Source: Takakia lepidozioides (Eukaryota; Streptophyta; Takakiopsida; Takakiales; Takakiaceae). Taken from it: a DNA stretch of 60,000 nucleotides. The translations under genes and the position numbers were made by a program. This document shows positions 1 through 12,001 of this stretch, piece by piece; position 1 is the first letter of the stretch, and each line of letters opens with the position of its first letter. The stretch lies in the NCBI GenBank assembly GCA_030704615.1, contig CM060734.1:32692042-32752041 (forward strand), in the 5' to 3' direction. The notes below the pieces were generated by a model. It was not told where the DNA came from. It did not search any database and saw only the letters and a program-made list of their open reading frames with translations.

Positions 1-857
1 TCCTCAGCTACAGACCGCAGGCTTCGTTGAAACTTGAGCTGGGTAATACCCTGATTTCTTGGGCTCTCCATAAGCGGTACCCTTGCTCACAGGCCCTTCA
101 ATCCAAAAACGGGCTGGCTTGGAGTCACCCACGGCAAGCCCTTCATTTCCACTCCACACGGCAGCCCTGAGACGATGACAGGATCGCTGCAGAAAATCTA
201 GGCACGAAAAAGAGCTAACCTCTAACCCGTCGTTACTTGATGAATCAATCAGGCAGCATTCATCTCCAGTAGCCTGAGCAAGATCTCTCTACTAAACGCG
301 TGACTCCAGCAAGATCCGCTAGCAGTAACTGCAAGAAGTATCCACCGCAAGCTTAATAGCTTTCTGCCGCTCCGGAATGGTTAAACACTCAGTTGAATCA
401 TTCACAGACCTGTGTCACACCAAGGTATATTATAATAGTGCTAAAACAAACATTATATCTAGCTTAGCACTAGAAAACTAGATGGCTGATCTCTCTCGAG
501 TGATAAAGACGCTTGAAAGGACATACACACCCAACACAAGAAATATAAAATCCATCGCTATCACTCATTGAAACTGAAGTCGAGCCAGGGGCACCCCAAG
601 CTATGGGGACTCCACCCCACAACAACCTGTATCCCTACATAAGCACACTAAAACCTAAACACATGCAGGAGCTCGGTCGCGCAGGCTCAACTCGAGAGAG
701 ATGAGCTGCGCGACTGCCGCTCTCGTGAAGATAAGACAGACCAGGTGTCAAACTAAACTTGACACCTGATTTAACACTTGACCTAAATCCAAGTGTTAAA
801 TACAAATAACTAGTTTTATTCTAGCTGTTTTCACACTGTGCTTATTTAACTTGACAG
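1..857 (-). mobile_element. LTR and leader of a second, related Ty3/gypsy element
   Basis: Read on the minus strand, the sequence starting at 857 (TGTCAAG...) matches the terminal repeat at 24,264 and 35,582 for about 380 bases. The first 190 bases are nearly identical; later parts carry substitutions and small indels. The LTR start abuts the chromovirus integrase frame at 858, so this element appears inserted into the chromovirus and would run off the left edge of the window. The LTR keeps the two adjacent inverted repeats seen in the other copies. Positions 1-420 show no coding frame I recognise and are probably LTR 3' part or leader. Confidence 0.75.
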
Positions 858-1785
858 ATGAGCTGACAAAGTCCGTGATGCAGGACTTGAGAATGGGGGT
901 TAAATCGCAGTTCCACTTGCAAAATGGGTTGCTCCGGTATAAGCAAAAGCGTCTCTACGTGCCGAAGGGAGGGATCAGAGATAGCCTCTTGAGAGAATGC
1001 CATGATAGCCCGCTTGCGGGCCACGGCGGAGCCAAGCGCACTGCGGCACTCTTGAAGAAAGAGTATTTCTGGCCCAAAACTGAGGGAGGAGGCAGCAGAG
1101 GAGTATGTCAAGACATGCACCATATGCCAACAACCGGAGCGAGTACAAAAAGCAAGCGGGGGGCTGTTACAACCCTTGCCGATTCCAGAGGGGACTTGGG
1201 AAAGCGTCTCGATGGATTTCATGACTGCTATGCCGCTGTCAAAAGGATTCGATGCAATCATGGTGGTAGATAGATCAGTAAAATGGGCCATTTCATCCCC
1301 ACCAAGGAGACGCAACGGCGCAGGAGACAGGGCGACTTTACTTCGCCCACGTCTTAAAGCATCATGGAGTCCCGAAGGATATTGTCTCGGACCGCGATCC
1401 AAAGTTTACAAGTAAATTCTGGAGAGCACTTTGGAAGAAGATGGGGACGAGATTGAAGATGAGCACCGCCTTCCGACCTACGACCGACGGCCAAACAGAA
1501 AGGGTGAATTCCGTAGTGAACGAGATCTTGCGGAATTACGTGTCGGCAGACCAAACAGACTGGGTGGAACACTTAGACGCGGCAGAGTTCTGTTATAATA
1601 ACACAGAACACTCCGCAACGGGAGTTTCCCCTTTTGTATTGGTCTATGGAAAAGCACCTCTGGTGCCGACAAGTTGGGCCGCCCAGGACGTTGAGGAACC
1701 GGCAGTGGCAGCAGTATTGGAAGAACGCGAGCGTTTGTTGAAGCTCGCAAAGTACAACATTGCCAAAGCTAGGAAACGGTATGAT
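858..1785 (+). pseudogene. Chromovirus (Ty3/gypsy) integrase core, broken
   Basis: The translation shows the integrase HHCC zinc module (HDSPLAGH, then CTIC in another frame near 1113), then the catalytic core: Asp in SMDFMTAMP, Asp in VSDRDPKF, and Glu in TDGQTERVN. Three reading frames are needed (about 851-1170, 1176-1290, 1441-1785), so at least two frameshifts are present. The frame stops abruptly at KRYD (about 1785), where PPR-like sequence begins. The missing C-terminal part with the chromodomain reappears on the same strand at 12,002. Upstream RT and RNase H are absent because an LTR of another element abuts at 857. The piece is non-functional. Confidence 0.88.
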
Positions 1786-2255
1786 TGTACCAAGTGTCAT
1801 TCTGAAGAGTACCCTCGTAGACATGTATAAAGGGAGTGTTTGACAGTATGGCTGAATGAGATGTGGTGTCGTGGAGTGCGATGATTGCAGGATATGCACA
1901 TCAAGGGCTCGGGATGGAGGCTTTGGAGACCTCTGAGCAAATGATGTGCGAAGGGGTGATGCCAACCGCATAACGTTTGTTTGCATTGGCAATGCGTGTG
2001 CAAGCCTGGCAGCCCTGGAAAGGTGCAAAGAGGTCCATGGTGACATCGTCAAATCTGGAATTGTACCCGATGTCATTCTGAACACTGCCCTGCTGGACAT
2101 GTATGTCAAATGTGAGTGCATCGAGGATGCAAAGGGAGTGTTCGACAGTATGGCTGAATGAGATGTGTGTCGTGGTGTGGAGTGATGATGATTGCAGGAT
2201 ATGCACAGCAAGGATGCGGGATGGAGGCTTTGGAGACCTATGAGCAATTGATGTG
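1786..2255 (+). pseudogene. PPR gene fragment on the plus strand
   Basis: This encodes PLS-type pentatricopeptide motifs: a stretch with CASLAALERCKEVHGDIV, then IVPDVILNTALLDMYVKCEC and a FDSMAE end, followed by a stop. A preceding partial motif (MAE, 'GYAHQGLGMEALET' type) is in another frame. It is the same family as the minus-strand PPR array further right but in inverted orientation. It joins the broken chromovirus without a gap. PPR proteins bind organellar RNA; this piece has no start, targeting peptide or C-terminal domain and is a dead fragment. Confidence 0.85.
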
Positions 2256-3120
2256 CAAAGGGGTCACTAGAAGCATTCGTGTCATTTACTACTGGGGTAA
2301 CAACTCATTTTGAGTCGTAAAAGTCAAAAAACTGGGATCGACTAGAAGTTACAAACGACTAGTTACAACAGACGTGGAAGTTGGGTCGGACATCCAATGA
2401 TTGGAGTGGTAAAGGACGCAGACATGCGAACAATTGCTCAGCGATTATTGCGATTATTGCTGAAGAACCACGTGGCGTAACCAGGCGGGCCGCCCGTGTG
2501 TCTGACCTTTTGGGCTGACTTTGACTTTTCCCTCCGGATGAGTGGACTGACTCACCGGAGCACGGTGACACATAGACGCGGGTGTGGACGACGATGTGGA
2601 CGCCGACGTGGCGGCGCCACGGCGAGCAGCACTGCTGCCACGTGGCCACGGGCCTGGGACGCCACGTGGTAGTTGATCATATAACTTGCAGTGCTACATG
2701 CCCAGTGACAACTGTGACTGCAGAAGTCGGCGCAACCACTACTTTACTACTCTAAATGAAGTGCTCAAAATTACTTGAACAATCACTCATAGTGGTTCAT
2801 GCTTTGAAGTTTTGGTGTTTGTAATGAGCCGACTAGTACATACGCATGTAATGCCATACATGAGAACTAATCATGTCATTACAAATGCGAAAACAATGAA
2901 AGACATGCCATGAAACAAAACAAAATGAAAATGAAATGAAATGAAATGAAACAAATGGTACTTTCTTATATCTGCGGAAAGCTCAAGAGCTTATGATACA
3001 AAATGAAAAAACCAAAGTAAAAAAGTAGCCCAAAGCTACTACTGCTCTGGGAATTGCCTAAGGGTCAAGGCCTCATGCAGGTAAGCTGCCAAGCAATTGT
3101 GATCCTCGTAATGCAAGGCT
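2256..3120. other. No gene seen; GC-rich then AT-rich spacer
   Basis: Positions 2,450-2,680 are GC-rich (CACGTGGC, GCGGCGCCACG motifs) without a convincing frame. Around 2,925-2,955 there is a short (ATGAA)n-type pentamer run. Nothing else is recognised. Confidence 0.5.
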
Positions 3121-3670
3121 CAGTGACAGATTGAGTCCCACGGTACCATCTACCCATGCAGGTTTCTTGTAGCTATTGATCCACAAGGAATCATAGGTAA
3201 TCTTGTGCTTGAAATCTGGCCCTCTTGGATGAATTTGGACCCACACTCTCTTTGCTCCTTCAGCTACACATGCCTCTGCACAAATCATGCATTCATCCTT
3301 GCCTCGCTGCTAGTAGCTGACAATGACAGCCTCGATTTATTCTAGGAAACATCCAACTCATCTTCTCACACTAGTTCCTATGCTGAATGCGTCTGCTAGT
3401 CTACGAAATGTAACATGCATTCACATTTTTGCCTTGGTTGTCCCATCATTGATTGGGGCAGAATAGTATTCATTCCACAACTTCTCCTCATCTTTGTTAC
3501 TTGTTTTTTGATACTTTACTGTTGTTACATTGGTAGTATCATGTCAAAGTCACTCCAAACTAGATTCACTCAACCAGCTAACTTGCAGAATTCAACATGG
3601 AAATTTAGGGCCGATTCTGATTAGAGGGAAAACAAGGTGAAATGTGTTGAATAAGATGCCTTCATTAGCA
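3121..3670 (-). pseudogene. OSB-type PDF motif unit 1
   Basis: Two minus-strand segments together resemble the 'PDF motif' of plant organellar single-stranded-DNA-binding (OSB) proteins. Segment B (about 3,131-3,262) reads HPRGPDFKHKITYDSLWI followed by NSYKKPAWVDG. Segment A (about 3,420-3,620) reads KDEEKLWNEYY and then a decayed DPSQW box. Between them lie about 150 bases that look like an intron. The unit recurs several times to the right. The usual OB-fold domain of OSB proteins is not visible. Assignment rests on the W..F/Y..DPSQWWDNR...PDFKHK..G..LW pattern recalled from the family. Confidence 0.6.
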
Positions 3671-3699
3671 TTGTCTGATTTTATAAATTGTGCCGCTGC

Positions 3700-4490
3700 T
3701 GCCAGTTGACCATCTGCAGGTTTGTTGTAGCTATAGAGTCAATCTGGAGCTTGAAGCCCGGCCCTCTTGGGTGAATCTGCACCCACACTCTATCCCTGCT
3801 CCTTCAACTATCTATGCCTCAACACAAATCATGCATATATCATTGTCTTGCTGCTAGCAGCTGATGATGACAGCCTAGATTTGTTCTTACACCCCAACCC
3901 TATTTGGAAAAACAGGCTGAAATGTGTTGAGGAAGGTGCCTTTCATTAGCAGCACCTCATTCTATCAATTGTGCTGCCGCTATTGTTTCCACTTGCAACA
4001 ATTGACCATCTACTCCAGCTGATTTCTTTTAGCTATTGATCCCTCAGCCTGAACCTGAACATGAATATGGACCTCTATCCCTGGTCCCTCAGCTATCCCT
4101 GCCCGTGTACAGATCATGAATACATCCCTCAGCCTTGCTGCTAGCAGCTGACAGTGACGGCGTGAAGTTCTTCCAGAAAAATACCCCAACCTAGGACAGT
4201 AGTTCCAATTCTGAATTGCAACTGCTTCTCTCTGTAGTCGAACAAGCACTCACCTTTTGTCTCCATGTCCCCCCACTGACTGGGTCGGAAAGTGTTCATC
4301 CCAAAGCTTCTCTTCATCTTGTTGTCTATTTTTGGGTACTTTCCTGCTGCCACATCAGCGGTAACTTGTCAAAGTCACTCCAAACCACCCCACATCCACC
4401 CAACGAGCTAACTTACAACATTCAATATGCAAATTCAGGGCTGGGTCTGATGAGAGGGAAAAATAGGCTGAAATAGGTCGAAGAAGAAGG
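3700..4490 (-). pseudogene. OSB-type PDF motif units 2 and 3, degenerate
   Basis: Unit 2 keeps only segment B (about 3,715-3,800), in which PDF has become PGF (IHPRGPGFKLQ). Unit 3 has a very decayed segment B (about 4,020-4,110) and a segment A (about 4,240-4,350) reading KYPKIDNKM and PSQWGDM. Both are followed, going leftwards, by the same poorly conserved intron-like stretch as unit 1. No open frame spans a whole unit. They are remnants of tandem duplication. Confidence 0.5.
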
Positions 4491-4499
4491 TGCCCTCAC

Positions 4500-5065
4500 C
4501 ACATTGTCCTCGACCTTGTGTCATGACCCATGGAGGATTTGACTGACCATGCACCCAAGAGGACCTCTAGTGTGTGCGAGGTGTGTGTTGCTTCCACAGG
4601 GAATTGTAGGCGATCTGGAGCTTGAAATCCGGCCCTCTTGGATGAATCTGGACCCACGCTGCTCCCTGCTCCGTCAGCTATCCATGCCTCTGAACAAATC
4701 ATGCATACATCCTTGCCTTGATGCTAGCCGCTGACAATAACACTCTAGAATTGTTCCAGCAAACACCCCAACCCTACTTATCACACTAATTCCTATGCTG
4801 ACTTGCGTCTGCTTCCAACAGGCATTCACCTTTTTGCCTGGATTGTTCCACCATTGACTGGGGTCGGAACCGTATTCATTCCAGAGCTTCTCCACATCTC
4901 TATTATCTGTTTTTTGATACTTTCCTGTCGACCACATTGGCAGTAACATGTCAAAATCACTCCAACACCACAATAGATCCACCAACGAGCTAACTTGTAG
5001 AATTCAACATGAAAATTTAGGGATGACTCTTATAGCAGGCAGGGGTGAAATATGTTGAAGAAGGT
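4500..5065 (-). pseudogene. OSB-type PDF motif unit 4
   Basis: Segment A (about 4,840-4,990) is the best preserved in this array, with KLWNEYGSDPSQWWNN then GKK. It is preceded on the minus strand by WSDFDMLLPMW, a stretch shared by all units. Segment B (about 4,590-4,690) keeps IHPRGPDFKLQ-like residues in a shifted frame. The intron-like gap between A and B is about 150 bases. Neighbouring PPR sequence at 5,170-5,760 lies upstream on the same strand. Confidence 0.58.
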
Positions 5066-5149
5066 ACCTTCATTAGCAGTGGGCCTTGTTCTATCAATTG
5101 TGCTGCTGCCATTGCTGCTGTTTCCAGTTGACCATCTACCCACTCGTAG

Positions 5150-5760
5150 CCGTTGTGCTATTGAAGAAGGTGCCCCCCCTTCCCCCATCATTTGATCAGG
5201 TCTCCAAAGCCTGCATACCATGTCCCTGCTGTGCATACCCTGCAAGCATCGCATTCCATGACACCACATTTGGTTCAGCCATAGTGTTGAAAACTCCCTT
5301 CGCATGCACCCACATTTGGCATAGACGTCGACCAGGGGAGTGTTCAGGATGACATCTGGTACAATTCTAGCTTTGATGATGTCACCATGGACCTCTTTCC
5401 CTTTTTCTAGAGGTCCCAGGCTTGCACACGCATTGCAAACATGCGGAAGCGTGATGTGGTTGGGCTTCACCCCTTTGCGCAACATTTGCTCATAGGTCGC
5501 CAAAGCATTCCTACCACACCCATGTTTGGTAAATCCTGCCAACATTATATTCCACATGATCAAAGATCGCTGAGGCATTCTATAGAAATCTTGGCAAGCA
5601 TCCATGATGCTCCCGCACTTAACATACATGTTGACAAGGGTGTTGAGTAGAAAAAACATTTGGCATGAATCCACTTTGGATAATGTGAGTGTGCACCCGA
5701 TTCCAGCTTCCAGACCTAGAGCCTTTGTCAGTCTGCCTGCCTCACAAAGCATCTTCACAT
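5150..5760 (-). pseudogene. PPR gene fragment (PLS class)
   Basis: A long minus-strand frame (5,030-5,758) starts with KMLCEAGRLTKAL, the usual lead into the first PPR motif. It continues with NTLVNMYVKCGSIMDA, MPQRSLIMWNIMLAGF, YEQMLRKGVKPNHIT, ACASLGPLEKGKEVHGDII and IVPDVILNTPLVDVYAKCGC before losing frame near 5,300. The motifs alternate as in PLS-class organellar RNA-binding PPR proteins. PDF unit 5 lies immediately upstream on the same strand, joined by an Ala-rich linker. C-terminal E/DYW domains are missing here. Confidence 0.85.
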
Positions 5761-5769
5761 GCCCCGCAG

Positions 5770-6375
5770 AAAAGGCATTGTGCCCTCTCTTGATCCTCTT
5801 TCAGAAGTTGCGGTCATGGTTAAGGACGTGCCTGATTTATCAACTGTGCCGCTGCAGCTATTGCCTTTAGTTGACCATGTACCCATTTAGGTTTCTTGTA
5901 GCTATTGATCCACATGGAATCACAGGTAATCTAGAGCTTGAAGTCCGGCCCTCTTGGATGAATCTGGACCCACACTCTATCCCTTCTCCTTCAGCTATCC
6001 ATGCCTCTACACAAATCATGCATTCATCTTTGCCCTTGCTGCTAGCAACTGACAATGACAACCTAGGAAACACCCAATCACACTAGTTCCTATGCTGAAT
6101 TACGTCTGCTACTCTCTGTCATCTAATAGGCATTCAACTTTTTGCCTCGGTTGTTCCACCATTCATTGGGGTCAACAAAGTATTCATTCCACACCCTTCT
6201 CCTCATCTCTGTTATCTGTTTTGGATACTTTCCTGCTGCCACATCGGCAGTTACTTGTCATAGTCATTCCAAACCACCACAGATCCACCCAAAACTTACA
6301 GAATTCAATATACATCTCAGGGCCGAGTCTGATGAGAGGGAAAAGCAGGCTGAAATAGGTCGAAGAAGAAGGTGC
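5770..6375 (-). pseudogene. OSB-type PDF motif unit 5 plus linker into PPR
   Basis: Segment A (about 6,140-6,350) has DEEKVWNEYF-type residues and the shared lead-in. Segment B (about 5,880-5,990) has HPRGPDFKL and MWINSYKKPKWVHG. From B the minus-strand frame continues into QLKAIAAAAQLIN and, after a single-base shift, into a Ser/Thr/Arg-rich linker that leads to KMLCEAGRL of the next PPR block. This continuity is the main evidence that PDF motifs and PPR repeats belonged to one gene. A partial duplicate of the left edge of segment A lies at 6,390-6,475. Confidence 0.58.
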
Positions 6376-6379
6376 CCTC

Positions 6380-6765
6380 ACCACATTGTCCTTGACGATT
6401 CAATATGTAATTCAGGGCCGAGTCTGATGAGAGGGAAAAACAGGCTGAAATAGGTCGAAGAAGAAGGTGCCCTCACCACATTCTCCAAGGCCTCCATACC
6501 ACGCCCCTGTTGTGCACACCCTGCAAGCATCGTGTTCCACATGATGAAATATCGTTGAGGCATTCTGTTGAACACTTGGTGAGCATCCATGATGCTCCCG
6601 CACATAACATATATGTTGACAAGGGTGTTGAGTAGAAAAATATTTGGCGTGCACTTTGGATAATGTGAGTGTGCACCTGCTTTCTAGCTTAACTAGGCCT
6701 TTCATCTTGATGCACTTATGCAAGAGACAAACATACGTATCTAATCTCTGCACTATGCAAAGACA
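6380..6765 (-). pseudogene. PPR gene fragment
   Basis: Minus-strand motifs read DTYVCLLHKCIKMKGL, a decayed HIIQSG stretch, CGSIMDAHQVFNRMPQR and MWNTMLAGCAQQGRGMEALE. They are then replaced by a duplicated PDF-unit edge at 6,390-6,475. Frameshifts occur near 6,660. This is the N-terminal part of the same PPR family as at 9,100-9,370 and 16,450-16,690. Confidence 0.8.
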
Positions 6766-9370
6766 ACATACTATCTAAATCTGCTGAAATGCCTCCTTGT
6801 TTTAAAGTCAGTAAGGCTCTTTCAGTCTACCTGCCAAGCATCTTCACATGCCTAAGTGCCAGAAAGGCATTGTGACTCCCTCTCTTGATCCTCTTCAGAA
6901 GTTGGTCATGGTTGAGGGGCCTGACTTTATCAACTGTGCCGCTGCAGCTACTGCCTTTGGCGATGCAACCATGCACCTCTTTGCATCTGGTAATCTGACA
7001 GGCATTCACCTTGGTACAATTCCAGCTCTGAAGATGTCCATGTGGACCTCTTTCCCCTTTTCCAAAGCTGCCAGGGCAGTGTTCAGATTGACATTTGGTA
7101 CAATTCCAGTTTTGATGATATCCCCATGCACCTCTTTGCCCTTCTCCAAGTCGGCTGCTAGGCTTGCACAAGCATTGCAAATGCACACAAACATGATGTG
7201 CTTCCATTGCTCATAGGTCTCCAAAGCCTCCATTCCACATCCCTGCTGTGCATACCCTGCAAGCACATCATATCGCACTCCATGACACCACATGTCGTTC
7301 AGCCATAGTGTCGAACACTCCCTTTGAATCCTAGATGCACCCACATTTTGCAAACATGTTCACCAGGGTATTGTTCAGAATGTCATCTGTTACAATTCCA
7401 GCTCTGAAGATGTCGCCATGCACATTTTTCCCCATTTCCAAAGCTGCAAGGGCAGTGTTCGATTGACATTTGGCACAATTCCAGCTTTGATGATATCCTC
7501 ATGCATCTCTTGCCTTTCCAGGGCTGCCAGGCTTGCACGCACATTGCAAATGCACATCTCGTTCAGCCATAGTGTCGAACACTCCCTTTGCATCCTAGAT
7601 GCACCCACATTTTGCAGACATGTTCACCAGGGTTTTGTTCAGAATGACATCTGGTACAATTCCAACTCTGAAGATGTCACCATGGACCTCTTTCCCCTTT
7701 TCCAAAACTGCCAGGGCAGTGTTTAGATTGACATTTGGCACAATTCCATATCCCCATGCACCTCTTGCCCTTCTCCAGGCCGGCTGCCAGGCTTGCACAA
7801 GCATTGCAAATGCACACAAACATGATGTGTTTCCCCCATCATTTGCTCAAAGCTCTCCAAAGCCTCCATCCCATGTCCTGCCGTGCATACCCTGCAAGCA
7901 TCGCACTCCACGACACCACATCTCGTTCAGCCATAGTGTCGAACACTCCCTTTGCATCCTAGATGCACCCACATTTTGCAAACATGTTCACCAGGGTATT
8001 GTTCAGAATGACATCTGGTACAATTCCAGCTTTGAAGATGTCGCCATGGACCTCTTTCCCCTTTTCCAAAGCTGCTAGGGCAGTGTTCAAATTGACATTT
8101 GGCACAATTCCAGCTTTGATGATATCCCCATGCTCCTCTTGCCCTTCTCCAGGGCTGCCAGGCTTGCACAAGCAGTGCAAAATGCACACAAACATGATGT
8201 GTTTCTCCCATCCTTTGCTCATAGGTCTCCAAAACCTCCATCCCACGTCCCTGCCATGCATACCTTGCAAGCATCGCACTCCACGACACCACATCTCGTT
8301 CAGCCATAGTGTCAAACACTCCCTTTGCATCCTAGATCCTAGATCCCTTTGCACCCACATTTTGCAAACATGTCCACCAGGGTATGGTTCAGAATGACAT
8401 TTGGTACAATTTCAGCTCTGAAGATGTCGCCATGGACCTCTTTCCCCTTTTCCAGAGCTGCCAGGGCAGTGTTCATAATGACATTTGGTACAATTCCAGC
8501 TTTGATGATACCCCATGCACCTCTTTGCCCTCGTCCAGGCGCTCGATGCACCACATTTCGCATACATGTCCACAGGGTATGGTTCAGACTGACATTTGGT
8601 ACAATTCCAGCTCTGAAAGTGTCGCCATGGACCTCTTTCCCCTTTTCCAGAGCTGCCAGGGCAGTGTTCAAAATGACATTTGGTACAATTCCAGCTTTGA
8701 TGATAACCCCATGCACCTCTTTACCCTTGTCCAGGGCTGCCAGGCTTGCACAAACATTGCAAATGCACACAAAGTGGCCGGGCTTCACCCCCTCCCCCAT
8801 CATTGGATCATAGGTCTCCAAAGCCTCCATCCCACGTCCCTGTTGTGCATACCCTGCAAGCATCGCACTCCACAACACCACATCTCGTTCAGCCATAGTG
8901 TCGAAAAGTCCCTTTGCATCCTCCAATGCATCCACATTTGGCATACATGTCCAGGTCAGGGCAGTGTTCAGAATGACATCCGGTGCAATTCCAGCTTTGA
9001 CCGATGTCACCATGGACCTCGTTCCCTTCCCAGGCTTGCACACGCATTTCAAACACATACAAACGCGATGTGGTTGGGCTCACCCCTTCGCGCATCATTT
9101 GCTCACAGGTCTCCAAAGCATTCGTACCACGCCCATGCTTGGTAATCCTGCCAACATTATTTCCACGTGATCAAGATCGTTGAGGCATTCTGTGTTGAAC
9201 ACTTGGTGATCATCCATGATGCTCCCCTTAACATACATGTAGACAAGGTTGTTGAGTAGAAAAACGCTCGGCGTGAATCCACTTTGGACAATGTGAATAT
9301 GCACCTGCTTTCCAACTTCTAGGCTTTTCATCTTGATGCACTTATGCAAGAGACACACATACGTATCTAC
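6766..9370 (-). pseudogene. Tandemly amplified PPR repeats (dead gene)
   Basis: The minus strand carries a run of PLS motifs. N-terminal motifs are at 9,370-9,100 (LLHKCIKMKSLEVGKQVH, VFLLNNLVYMYVK). About six near-copies of a unit of roughly 260-385 bases follow, containing ALEKGKEVHGDI..AGIVP[DN]V.LN and AERDVVSWSAMLAGYAQQG. In several units the S and P motifs are missing, so NTALA runs straight into another ALEKGKEVHGD. Many frameshifts and stops break it. A further linker piece (NHDQLLKRIKRGSHNAFLAL) at 6,830-6,950 begins another copy. Normal role of the family: sequence-specific organellar RNA binding or C-to-U editing. Confidence 0.88.
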
Positions 9371-9374
9371 ATCT

Positions 9375-9910
9375 GCTGAAATGCCTCTTTGGTTTAAAGT
9401 TGTAGAGCCTCTTTCAGTCTGCCTGCCTCATAAAGCATCTTCATCACATGCCCATAAGTGCCAGAAGAGGCATTGTGGACTCCCTCGCTTGATCCTCTTC
9501 CAGAAGTTGTGGTCATGGTTGAGGTGCCTGATTTTATCAACTGTGCCGCTACAGCTGCCGCTTCCAGCTAACCATCTACCCCTGGAGGTTTCTTGTAGCT
9601 ATCCTTCACAGGGATCCATAGGTAATCTGGAGCTTGAAATCCGACCCTCTTGGATGAATATGGACCCACACTCTATCCTGCTCCTTCAGCTATCACTGCC
9701 TCTGCCTCTGCACATCATGCATACATCCTTGCCTTGCTGCCAATGCGATCATCGCACTCCACGACACCACATCTCGTTGAGCCACAATCGAACACTACCT
9801 TCGCATCTTCAATGCGACCGCATTTGGCATACATGTCCACTAGGGCGTTTCAGAACGACAAACCCTACAATTCCAGCTTTCACGATGTCACCATGGACCT
9901 TCCATGTCAC
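9375..9910 (-). pseudogene. PDF segment B, linker, and PPR scrap
   Basis: At about 9,590-9,700 the minus strand encodes a decayed PDF segment B. The same strand continues through AAAVAAQLIKSGTSTM and a Ser/Thr/Gly-rich linker to GTYGHVMKMLYEAGRLKEAL at about 9,400, directly ahead of the PPR array. At 9,740-9,905 there is an extra short PPR remnant with VVSWSAMIA-like and IVK..IV-like residues. Start codon, transit peptide and PDF segment A are not seen here. Confidence 0.6.
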
Positions 9911-10374
9911 TTCCAGGTGGAGGTAGTACATATTAAAATATCTATTCCCCAAGGCCACATTTTCTTTACCTGTTTTTGTGAAACACGCGTCAGCAAATGT
10001 GGCCCCGAATCATGGGTGCAATCAATGCGCAGTGGTTCATGGAGTCGTTGAGTCGACTACATATTCACTTTAATGAATAAATATCTTTATTCCATTAATC
10101 AAATTATGAATGAAAAATTTCTAGTCGCATGTGCAGTAATTAGAACCACATGTAATTTCTGCTTTTTCAAATTTTATGTATTTACGCAATTAATTAAATA
10201 GCCCGGATTTTTGCTACGACTCCAGAGTCGTTAACCCCACTTCTGCCTGCCGTCTGAAATGCCCCCGTGGGCCCACATTGTCCGTTTCTACTCTCCAGTA
10301 GTCTCGTTTACTGCCAAGTGGTTCTCGGAGTGGTTGGCGGACATCCAGTCGATTCGCAAAAGACACGAATGCTT
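9911..10374. other. No gene seen; AT-rich spacer
   Basis: Positions 10,050-10,210 are very AT-rich with no frame. The flanks at 9,920-10,040 and 10,220-10,370 look like pieces of unidentified repeats. Confidence 0.5.
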
Positions 10375-10470
10375 CTAGTGGGTGCAGCCCAACCGCAACA
10401 CATTTGTTTGTGTTTGCAATGCGTGTGCAAGCCTAGGAGCTCTGGAAAAGGGCAAAGAGGTCCATTGTCG
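10375..10470 (+). pseudogene. Isolated 90-bp PPR scrap on the plus strand
   Basis: A single motif reads VQPNRNTFVCVCNACASLGA then LEKGKEVHC. It is flanked on both sides by unrelated sequence. Orientation is opposite to the surrounding minus-strand PPR DNA. It looks like a patch inserted during break repair rather than a gene. Confidence 0.75.
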
Positions 10471-11990
10471 CGCACCTCACTTCGGTAAGCTCCCCGTCAA
10501 GTCATAGTTACTCGCTTTGATGCGCGCGCCTGACTCCCAACCTGGCCGCCCGGGCCAACTTGGAGCTTCGGCTGCTCATCGGGACATAACGGTCCCCCTT
10601 TGCTTCCCTCTAAACCCTCCACCTATTTGGGACTAGGAGAATTCCTTTTGGTAGATGGCAGTCCGGAACAGCTCCCCACTCTTTGGTCGCTTTCCGGCTC
10701 GCTCGCTTACTCACTAGTTTTTGGTCACCAACGGGTTTGCACCGTTCTCGGGGTTACTACTCCCTATATATACTTCTGTAGCTGTCCGCGGGGGTTTCAC
10801 AACCAGCCATGCCATTTTATGGCGAACCACCACGAAAACCCTCGACTCCCGGTGATGAGTTGCGGTGAGTCTTGGCCCGCTCACCACGGCCCCTATGGAC
10901 CGTGATGAGTCCCAAGATCCCCACGACTCCCACCACGAGGTCTCTCCGCCCCCATGGTGAGTCCTATGCCACCCCCACTAAGTCCCCGCTAAGCTACCAC
11001 CACCCCTTGTGGAGCCACCCCACCGCAACCCGGTGTGCGGGGCTCCACCTAGTGAGCGCCTCCGCGTCCTTGAGTGCCTTGGGCACTCAAGGGTGCTTCA
11101 GCCCCCTATACCTATCGCTACGCTGCCCCCACCCCATAGGGGGGCAGCCCCTCATTGTCCCGACCCCCTGCCTCAAGGGGCCGCGACACACACCCCACCA
11201 ACAGGGAGTCGATGTCCTCATCGACTTGTCCATTTTGTAGAAACGAACATCCAAGTTGTGGCGTCCCACATCAAGGAGTTTGTTTCCATACCATGGCGTC
11301 CCATGGCAAAGAACCAAACCCCACACTTGACTCTATTCTCCACTAGCTAGTTCGGCCGACTTCCTCCAAGTCCCGGCCAAGGGTGGAGCCTCTCAAGCTC
11401 CTCCCAGCACTCTTCTTGGCCTACTTCAAGGCCAAGGAACGATCCTCCCCGAGGATCGAATCGCTTTACTGCAACAACATTGCTTGCGACCGCTCATGAT
11501 GCCGCTTTTTGGCATCACCTTGAGCAAGGGTTCACCTGGAACCCTCTTTGACTAGGAAGATAACTTTGAACCAACCGTGCGCCCCAATCACTACAATTGG
11601 GTCCGCCTTGGAAGGCTGGCCTGAGGTGCGGGAACACGCCGAAGTCACACTACGACTTTGTCCCGAGGCTACACGATTATAGTACGTGAACGGAAGCACG
11701 TGGCTTCCGCGTTAGCCCGCACTACAAGGCAACCCCCTCGGTAGCGCAGTTATAGTACGCGCACGCGTCAGGTGCGCACTAGCACATGAACTCCCAAAGA
11801 AGGCGCAAGTTTCCTTGCCCCTCAGATGGGGGTCACCCGATTTCGGCACTACACAAACACACGATTAACCCAATTTACCTCTTCCACTTTTATAAGCTAG
11901 CATGCATTCTACACACTAGCCAACCATACCATGCATCACCATTCCAAACAAAATAGGACGCACAACATTTGGAATCCGTTTCATTTATAT
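10471..11990. other. No gene seen; GC-rich unidentified insert
   Basis: Base composition is clearly more C-rich than the flanks, with many CCCC runs and direct short repeats such as GATGAGT near 10,850-10,930. A TATA-like CTATATATACTT lies near 10,763. Short open frames exist but show no family features. It may be part of an LTR or a non-autonomous element; I cannot place its ends. Confidence 0.45.
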
Positions 11991-12001
11991 CACGTTTTGT
12001 A

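Noticed and set aside
7400-8820. Plus-strand frames repeating MDLFPLFQSC-type sequence as a novel repeat protein
   Set aside because: They are the antisense of the minus-strand PPR motifs (ALEKGKEVHGD) and inherit their periodicity.
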